NCBI RefSeq assembly: GCF_005503145.1
Contig: NZ_SCNV01000022.1
Location: forward strand, 1-64,000
DNA from: Burkholderia sp. 4M9327F10
GTDB lineage: Bacteria; Pseudomonadota; Gammaproteobacteria; Burkholderiales; Burkholderiaceae
Length of the DNA stretch: 64,000 nucleotides
Direction: 5' to 3'
The notes beneath the pieces are model-generated. The model was given only the letters and a program-made list of their open reading frames with translations. It was not told the origin of the DNA and did no database searches. Shown one piece after another: positions 58,906 to 64,000 of the stretch. The position numbers were made by a program, and so were the translations under genes. How positions within the stretch are numbered: the first letter of the stretch is position 1; every line of letters starts with the position of its first letter.

Positions 58906-60087
58906 ATGCAACGGATACTCAAGTTCGCAAAGGCTGCATATCTTTCGGTATTCACGACCGTTGCGTATCGAGCCATGCGACGCAAACAGGATGACCCGCT
59001 GGGTGCTCGATCACCCAGCTCCATCAAGATCGTCTGCCGGTACGGTTTGAAGAATGGCCTTGCGAATGGGGCCGTATACAACGGCCTCGCACTTCAGACG
59101 CTTGGGTACGAGGTCGAGCAGCCCGATGTCACCTCTGTGATGCGCAGTCCGCTCAAAAGGATCTTCTGCAAGAGGGGCGGCCTGTTCGTGTTTCATTGCG
59201 CGGCGCCACAACTCCTGCTTCTGGCGTGGCCGCTGCGACGCCTGATCCGCAGCGGAAAGCTAATTGGGTATTTCGCGTGGGAGCTTGCTGAACCGCCCGG
59301 AGACTGGCCGAAGTACGAGGACCTTTGGGACGAGATCTGGACACCTAGCCGATTTTCGGCGCAAAGCCTGTCGAAGCTTTATGCCTGTCCGATTCGTGTT
59401 GTGCCTCATGTGCTGTTGAAGCGGGGTAGCCCGCGTGGATGGCGAAAGGGCGAAGAGCCCTTGACTTTCCTGACCATGGCCGATGCGCGATCGAGTCTTG
59501 CGCGGAAGAACCCTCGTGCGGTTGTCGCGGCGTTTCGCAGCGCTTTCCCGAGTGAAAGAGATGTTTCCCTTGTGGTCAAGCTTCAGGCCAACCAGTCTTC
59601 GAAAGAAGTGCACACGCTTCTCGCGGAGATTGGAGGTGACGCACGAATCCGGGTCATCCAGGAAACGATGACGCGAACCGAGGTGGACAGGTTGTTTTCG
59701 AGCGCGCATGCGTATGTTTCGCTGCACCGTGCCGAGGGATTCGGGCTGCCGCTTCTGGAAGCGCGCCTCTTCGGACTTGCGACGCTTGCCACCGCATGGT
59801 CAGGTAACCTCGATTTCATGAGCGACGAGGACAGTGTTCTCATTCCCTGTGAGCTCACCACCATGCGTGATGAAGGGGGTGTCTACGGAGAGGTGACCTG
59901 GGCTGAACCTGATGTTGGCGCTGCAGCGGTCGCCATGCGCCGGTTTTATGACGACCCGGTATACCTCGCCAAGGTTGCAAAGGCCGGGTGGGAAGCCAGC
60001 AGTCCCGAGAGACAATTGGCTCGTCTGGAAGCGGCGCTCAGGACGCCTGACGTCACCTCTCTCATGCTCAACCGGTGCGATATATGA
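58906..60087 (+). CDS. family 4-type glycosyltransferase
   Basis: From ATG 58906 (GGGAAG 6 nt upstream; GTG 58867 and GTG 58903 are in-frame alternatives) the protein has 393 residues. The C-terminal donor half contains LTFLTMADARSSLARKNP, and the E-x7-E motif HRAEGFGLPLLEARLFGLA. The N-terminal half carries a positively charged, partly hydrophobic region (KRIFCKRGGLFVFHCAAP). It is one of the later transferases, placed after wzx. Confidence 0.87.
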   Translation: MQRILKFAKAAYLSVFTTVAYRAMRRKQDDPLGARSPSSIKIVCRYGLKNGLANGAVYNGLALQTLGYEVEQPDVTSVMRSPLKRIFCKRGGLFVFHCAAPQLLLLAWPLRRLIRSGKLIGYFAWELAEPPGDWPKYEDLWDEIWTPSRFSAQSLSKLYACPIRVVPHVLLKRGSPRGWRKGEEPLTFLTMADARSSLARKNPRAVVAAFRSAFPSERDVSLVVKLQANQSSKEVHTLLAEIGGDARIRVIQETMTRTEVDRLFSSAHAYVSLHRAEGFGLPLLEARLFGLATLATAWSGNLDFMSDEDSVLIPCELTTMRDEGGVYGEVTWAEPDVGAAAVAMRRFYDDPVYLAKVAKAGWEASSPERQLARLEAALRTPDVTSLMLNRCDI

Positions 60088-61163
60088 TGAGGCTCTTCGG
60101 GAGATTGGGTTCAGGTGCGCGCACACGCGAGACGGAGTTCAAGAAGATCAAAGTGCTCCTTTCCCCGTTTTCTAACGACACGAATGCGTACATAGAAATA
60201 CAAAAGCAGTTGTTTCGTGAGCTGGGCTGCATGGTTGAGCCTCTTTCGGTTGCCAGCTTGCTAAGAGGCGGAGTGTTTGATGTTTTCAGCCGGAGGTCGA
60301 TTGTTGTGCTCAACTGGCTGGAATCGCGTCCTTTCAGATGGAAGGATGGCAGCCAGAGGTTGTCGCTGAAAGGAAGTGTGGTCTTCGCGTTTTATTGCGC
60401 CATTTTGTTTTTTGGTCGCGCCAAGGTGGTCTACTTTATCCATAACCATGCTGTGCACGACACGACGTCGACTGCAAGGAAAGCTTCGGTGTTTCTCATT
60501 CACCTCCTTTGCAGATTGGCACAGGCGCGTGTTGTTCACGCGCCCAACGCGGCTTCTCGCTACGGTGCGACCTACCTGCCGCATCCGCTCTACTGGGATG
60601 TACCCGGAAAAAGAGCGCAGCGGCAGATGCAGTCAAATGCGATCCCGCGGTTTGGCATGCTCGGTGCAATCCGGCCTTATAAAGCGGTTCATGATGTGCT
60701 CGAGGTCTGGCCGCATGGTGTCGCGCTGACCATAGCGGGGAAGGGGGCACGTGAGTATGTCGAGCGGTTACGGAAAATTGTTGCCGACCGTTCCCTCGCA
60801 TCATTCATATCGATCGAAGATGCCTTTCTTGGCGAGAGCGATTTCGAGCGCAAAATGTCTTCGCTCGACGTTCTGGTGTTGCCTCACGTTGCCGACTCGA
60901 TGTTGGTGAGCGGTGCTTTCTTTGAGGCAATAGGAAGGTTGCCGGTCATTGTTGCGCGTGCAACGCCCTTTATGAAATGGGCGGCGCACAGATATGGCTG
61001 CGTGATCTTATTTGAGGAGATCACCGAGCTACCGGCCATCGTCGAGCGTCTGGTGACTGAATGGACGCCACAGGCGATGGACGCCGTGGCTAAGGCAGCG
61101 ATAGACGAATTCGGCTGGAAAGCATGTCGAAGCCGATACGCCAAACTGATCGAGTCGCTTTGA
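60084..61163 (+). CDS. glycosyltransferase, GT-B type
   Basis: The protein has about 359 residues starting at ATG 60084 (or ATG 60087), overlapping the previous stop in an ATGATGA arrangement; GTG 60075 is also in frame. The two-domain GT-B outline is visible: VLLSPFSNDTNAYIEIQKQL at the N-terminus, and GMLGAIRPYKAVHDVLEVWP, ISIEDAFLGESDFERKMSS and VLPHVADSMLVSGAFFEAIG in the donor half. The segment VVYFIHNHAVHD is a family-type acceptor-domain motif. The sugar is unknown. Confidence 0.85.
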   Translation: MMRLFGRLGSGARTRETEFKKIKVLLSPFSNDTNAYIEIQKQLFRELGCMVEPLSVASLLRGGVFDVFSRRSIVVLNWLESRPFRWKDGSQRLSLKGSVVFAFYCAILFFGRAKVVYFIHNHAVHDTTSTARKASVFLIHLLCRLAQARVVHAPNAASRYGATYLPHPLYWDVPGKRAQRQMQSNAIPRFGMLGAIRPYKAVHDVLEVWPHGVALTIAGKGAREYVERLRKIVADRSLASFISIEDAFLGESDFERKMSSLDVLVLPHVADSMLVSGAFFEAIGRLPVIVARATPFMKWAAHRYGCVILFEEITELPAIVERLVTEWTPQAMDAVAKAAIDEFGWKACRSRYAKLIESL

Positions 61164-61176
61164 CTCAGGGTGCGGA

Positions 61177-62454
61177 ATGAGGGATCTTGCGCGTCTTCTG
61201 TGCGTCATTTCGAGCGTCGCCGGGATTCTTCTGGGGGCGCCCGCGGCCGCATATCAAGCCATGAGTGCCGATCGCTTTGTGGACGGAATTGCGGTCAACA
61301 CGCACATCAATTACACAGATGGCGCTTACGCCAATGTGAAGAACGTGAGGGATGATCTGGTTTGGCTCGGCGTGCGTCATGTTCGGGATGCTTCGCCCGG
61401 AGCATCTGCGCCAATGTCCTCATATGCTTACCTGGCAGTCTCCGATATCAAGTTTGATTTTCTCGTTCGAAGCGAGATCGCCCATTCGCTCGCGCAGATC
61501 AAGGCGGTCGAGACAGCCTCACGAGGTAGCGTCGACGCTGTGGAGGGATTTAACGAAATCAACAACTGGCCGGTCACCTATGATGGTCTTAAGGGCGACG
61601 CGGCGGGATTGGCGGCACAGAGGGCCATCTACGCCTTTGTGCGCGGCGATCCCTCGCTCGCGGGTATTCCCGTCTACGATCTGACTGGGTACAACGTCTC
61701 GTCAGTCACAACCCGTTTTGGCTCTGCTGACTACGCCAACCAGCATGTATACCCGCAGAACGGGGAACAGCCCGGCTACAACGCAAATGGCGATGCGTGG
61801 ATAAAGATGGGAATCAGGGGAGTGGAGAGATTTGATCTTCCACTGGTCATCACCGAGTTTGGCTATTTCAGCTTGCCACAGAGCGGCTGGTATCAGATCG
61901 GCGTTGATGAGGAAAGCCAGGCAAAAGGCATCTTGAATGGCTTGTTCGATGCAGCCGCCTCGGGCGTATCCAGAATGTACCTCTACGAACTTCTGGATGA
62001 AAAGGCGGACCCTCGCGGGGTCGATGCCGGTATGCACTACGGTTTGTTCACCTTCGAGAACCGGGCGAAACCGGCCGCATTCGCGCTGCACAATCTCACT
62101 TCGATGTTGAAAGCAAACGGCGGCACCGCTTTAAACCGGTTGGAAGGAGAGGCTTGGCGTTATACGTTGACGGACCTGCCCCCCTCTGGCAGAAGTTTGC
62201 TTTTGCGTAAGAGCGACGGAGCACTCGAACTCGTCCTATGGAACGAGGTGCCGTTCTGGGACCACACGAGCGGAAAGCCGCTGAATTCGCCTTCTGCAAC
62301 GGTCTTCGTCGATTTGGGCAGCATGGCTGCGCGCGTGAATCTCTATGACCCGATGCGCGGCATCGCTCCTCTCCAGACGCAACGCAACGTGCAACAGGTA
62401 AGGGTCGACGTTCCCGATCACCCCATTTTGCTAGATGTGGTGTTCCCGAATTAG
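61177..62454 (+). CDS. secreted clan GH-A glycoside hydrolase
   Basis: The 425-residue protein has a signal peptide ending GAPAAA at about residue 24. A TIM-barrel domain follows, with the acid/base Glu in GFNEINNWPV (about 127) and the nucleophile Glu in LVITEFGYFS (about 227), the clan GH-A (GH5/GH39-like) pair. A beta-rich domain (about 310-425) ends the protein. It probably cleaves or edits the exopolysaccharide in the periplasm or outside the cell. It is the last gene of the cluster; a strong hairpin follows. Confidence 0.87.
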   Translation: MRDLARLLCVISSVAGILLGAPAAAYQAMSADRFVDGIAVNTHINYTDGAYANVKNVRDDLVWLGVRHVRDASPGASAPMSSYAYLAVSDIKFDFLVRSEIAHSLAQIKAVETASRGSVDAVEGFNEINNWPVTYDGLKGDAAGLAAQRAIYAFVRGDPSLAGIPVYDLTGYNVSSVTTRFGSADYANQHVYPQNGEQPGYNANGDAWIKMGIRGVERFDLPLVITEFGYFSLPQSGWYQIGVDEESQAKGILNGLFDAAASGVSRMYLYELLDEKADPRGVDAGMHYGLFTFENRAKPAAFALHNLTSMLKANGGTALNRLEGEAWRYTLTDLPPSGRSLLLRKSDGALELVLWNEVPFWDHTSGKPLNSPSATVFVDLGSMAARVNLYDPMRGIAPLQTQRNVQQVRVDVPDHPILLDVVFPN

Positions 62455-62510
62455 CTTGCGGGCCGCTCGAACCGGGGCCGCATTTTCCGTGAAGCCGTTC
62501 TGAAAATGAA

Positions 62511-62544
62511 AACGGCCCGACTAGCGTAAGCCAGTCGGGCCGTT
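62511..62544. terminator. strong hairpin terminator between the exopolysaccharide locus and the permease gene
   Basis: AACGGCCCGACT at 62511-62522 and AGTCGGGCCGTT at 62533-62544 form a perfect 12-bp stem with a 10-nt loop. The T-rich tail is on the minus strand side (TTCATTTTCA), so it mainly ends the permease transcript, and it may also stop transcripts from the hydrolase gene. Confidence 0.8.
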
Positions 62545-62594
62545 GCGCTCAGGCTGAGGATCAGGGGCTCACGAGTGTCAGCCCCACCCTCCAC

Positions 62595-63995
62595 TCAAAC
62601 CAACCCGGTCGTGTAATACACCGCGATCACAAAGAACACCGCCAGCGTCTTGATGATCGTCACCGCGAAGATGTCGCGATACGACTCGCGGTGCGTCAAG
62701 CCCGTCACCGCCAGCAGCGTGATCACTGCGCCGTTGTGCGGCAGCGTATCCATACCGCCGCTGGCCATTGCCACGACCCGGTGCAGCACTTCCATCGGGA
62801 TATGCGCGGCGGTGGCCAGCTTGATAAACGTATCCGACATGGCGGCGAGCGCGATACTCATACCGCCCGATGCCGAACCGGTAATCCCCGCGAGCGAGCT
62901 CACCGATACGGCTGCGTTGACAAGCGGGTTCGGAATGCTCTTGAGCGCATCGCTTACCACCAGGAAGCCCGGCAGCGCGGCGATCACACCGCCAAAGCCA
63001 TATTCCGACGCGGTATTGAGCGAGGCCAGCAAGGCACCGGCAACGGCCGCCTTGGTGCCCGTTGCGAAGCGCTCGTGCATGCGGCGAAACGCGGTCAGCA
63101 TGACCAGCAGGATGCCGAGCAGCAACGCACCTTCAACGGCCCAGATCCCAACCACGGCCTTGATCGACGTCGTGACCGGTGCATGAATGCCGGGCAGCAC
63201 TTCCGGTGCGACCGTGTACGATGCGCCGTACCAGTCGGGGATCAGCTTGGTCAGCGCGAAGTTCGCTACGCCCACCAGCACGAGCGGCGCTATCGCCAGC
63301 AACGGATGCGGCAGTTGCTTCGATTCGATGCGCTCCGGTTCGTTGACGAGCGACGTGCCGTAACCTTCGCCCTTGGCCATGGCGGCGCGGCGGCGCCATT
63401 CCAGATAGGTCAGTCCGACGACGATGATGAACACCGAGCCGATCGTGCCGAGCGCGGGCGCGGCCCACGAGGTCGTCTTGAAGAAGGTGGTCGGGATGAT
63501 GTTCTGGATCTGCGGCGTGCCCGGCAGCGAATCCATCGTGAAGGAGAACGCACCCAGTGCGATCGCACCCGGCATCAGGCGTTTCGGGATATTGCTCTGG
63601 CGGTACAGCTCGGCCGCGAACGGATACACCGCGAACACAACGACGAACAGCGAAACGCCGCCGTAGGTGAGCAGCGCACAGACCGCGACGATGACCGCAT
63701 TGGCCCGCGACCGGCCGATATACCGGATCGCCGCGGCGACGATCGACTCGGAGAAGCCCGACAGTTCAATGACTTTGCCAAACACTGCGCCGAGCATGAA
63801 GACCGGGAAGTAGAGCTTCACGAAGCCGACCATCTTCTCCATGAAGATGCCGGAGAACACGGGCGCAACCGCCGACGGGTCGGTCAGCAGGACGGCGCCG
63901 AGGGCGGCGATGGGCGCGACAAGAATCACGCTGTAGCCGCGATACGCGGCAAACATCAGAAACGCCAGAGCGGCGAGGACGATGATAAAGGACAT
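62595..63995 (-). CDS. GntP-family permease
   Basis: The 466-residue inner-membrane protein has about 12 to 14 membrane segments and fits the gluconate:H+ symporter (GntP) family: FGKVIELSGFSESIVAAAIR, AVCALLTYGGVSLFVVVFAV, TMDSLPGTPQIQNIIPTTFF and the C-terminal ASGGMDTLPHNGAVITLLAV. The PGTPQIQN segment is seen in the branch carrying 3-hydroxybutyrate or other short acids, so gluconate itself is not certain. Its ATG at 63995 is near the window edge, so its promoter and upstream neighbours are not visible. Confidence 0.9.
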   Translation of the reverse strand: MSFIIVLAALAFLMFAAYRGYSVILVAPIAALGAVLLTDPSAVAPVFSGIFMEKMVGFVKLYFPVFMLGAVFGKVIELSGFSESIVAAAIRYIGRSRANAVIVAVCALLTYGGVSLFVVVFAVYPFAAELYRQSNIPKRLMPGAIALGAFSFTMDSLPGTPQIQNIIPTTFFKTTSWAAPALGTIGSVFIIVVGLTYLEWRRRAAMAKGEGYGTSLVNEPERIESKQLPHPLLAIAPLVLVGVANFALTKLIPDWYGASYTVAPEVLPGIHAPVTTSIKAVVGIWAVEGALLLGILLVMLTAFRRMHERFATGTKAAVAGALLASLNTASEYGFGGVIAALPGFLVVSDALKSIPNPLVNAAVSVSSLAGITGSASGGMSIALAAMSDTFIKLATAAHIPMEVLHRVVAMASGGMDTLPHNGAVITLLAVTGLTHRESYRDIFAVTIIKTLAVFFVIAVYYTTGLV

Positions 63996-64000
63996 TGAGT

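Noticed and set aside
44246..62454. Cepacian (bce-I) cluster assignment
   Set aside because: Several genes correspond (ManC, priming transferase, Wza, Wzb, Wzc), but the UDP-glucose dehydrogenase and acyl- or pyruvyltransferases are missing, and YjbH and the hydrolase are extra.
62691..63998. 435-codon plus-strand frame over the permease gene
   Set aside because: It is antisense to a GntP permease and is Arg/Asp/His-rich with no signal, membrane or family motif.

Overview
The window looks like a chromosomal segment of a high-GC beta-proteobacterium of the Burkholderiaceae, most likely Paraburkholderia. The reasons are the gene content (polyhydroxyalkanoate phasin, many LysR/AraC/GntR regulators with catabolic operons, a Burkholderia-style exopolysaccharide locus), the codon use and the long runs of GC-rich genes with short spacers. 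No rRNA, tRNA, CRISPR array or complete insertion sequence was found.

Layout. (1) 1-9.7 kb: a histone-H1-like/ribbon-helix-helix protein, a sugar-acid module (DapA-family enzyme plus IlvD/Edd dehydratase), an SDR, a GlxA-type regulator, an HD-domain protein, a small Met-rich exported protein, a Na+/H+ antiporter and an orphan HigA antitoxin. (2) 9.7-23.7 kb: metabolic operons. A GntR/FCD regulator lies divergent to an aminotransferase, MFS carrier, hydratase and FAD/Fe-S dehydrogenase, which looks like 2-hydroxyacid/glyoxylate metabolism. A LysR regulator lies divergent to an MFS carrier, a CaiB-type CoA transferase and a methylmalonyl-CoA decarboxylase homologue. (3) 24-38.5 kb: single genes, including an NHL-repeat exported protein, an AlkX/YcaQ-type DNA glycosylase, a cNMP-binding/thioredoxin-reductase-like fusion, a DedA-rhodanese fusion, a PAS chemoreceptor with a FliA promoter, a J-domain protein, a phasin and a DUF6765 protein. 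(4) 38.9-62.5 kb: a large Wzx/Wzy-type exopolysaccharide locus. (5) 62.6 kb to the end: a GntP-family permease.

The exopolysaccharide locus runs from an orphan transposase-like HTH domain and a degenerate EAL protein, through a YjbH-type outer-membrane protein and a lipoprotein, to GDP-mannose synthesis (ManC), a priming sugar transferase, export and control (Wza, Wzb, Wzc), six glycosyltransferases, Wzy, Wzx and a secreted glycoside hydrolase. It has no UDP-glucose dehydrogenase, acyltransferase or pyruvyltransferase, so it is not the cepacian cluster. Its gene set resembles the B. cenocepacia Bep type.

The most notable finding is regulatory. Canonical sigma-54 promoters (GG-N10-GC with TGGCAC cores) precede the EAL gene, yjbH and manC. 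Each has sites built on GTTACGTAAC or CGTAAC about 145-180 bp upstream of the predicted start site, as expected for an NtrC-class enhancer-binding protein. A second finding is an 18-bp intergenic repeat, GGTGAGNNTTTTCGGGAG, with eight copies confined to the first 24 kb.
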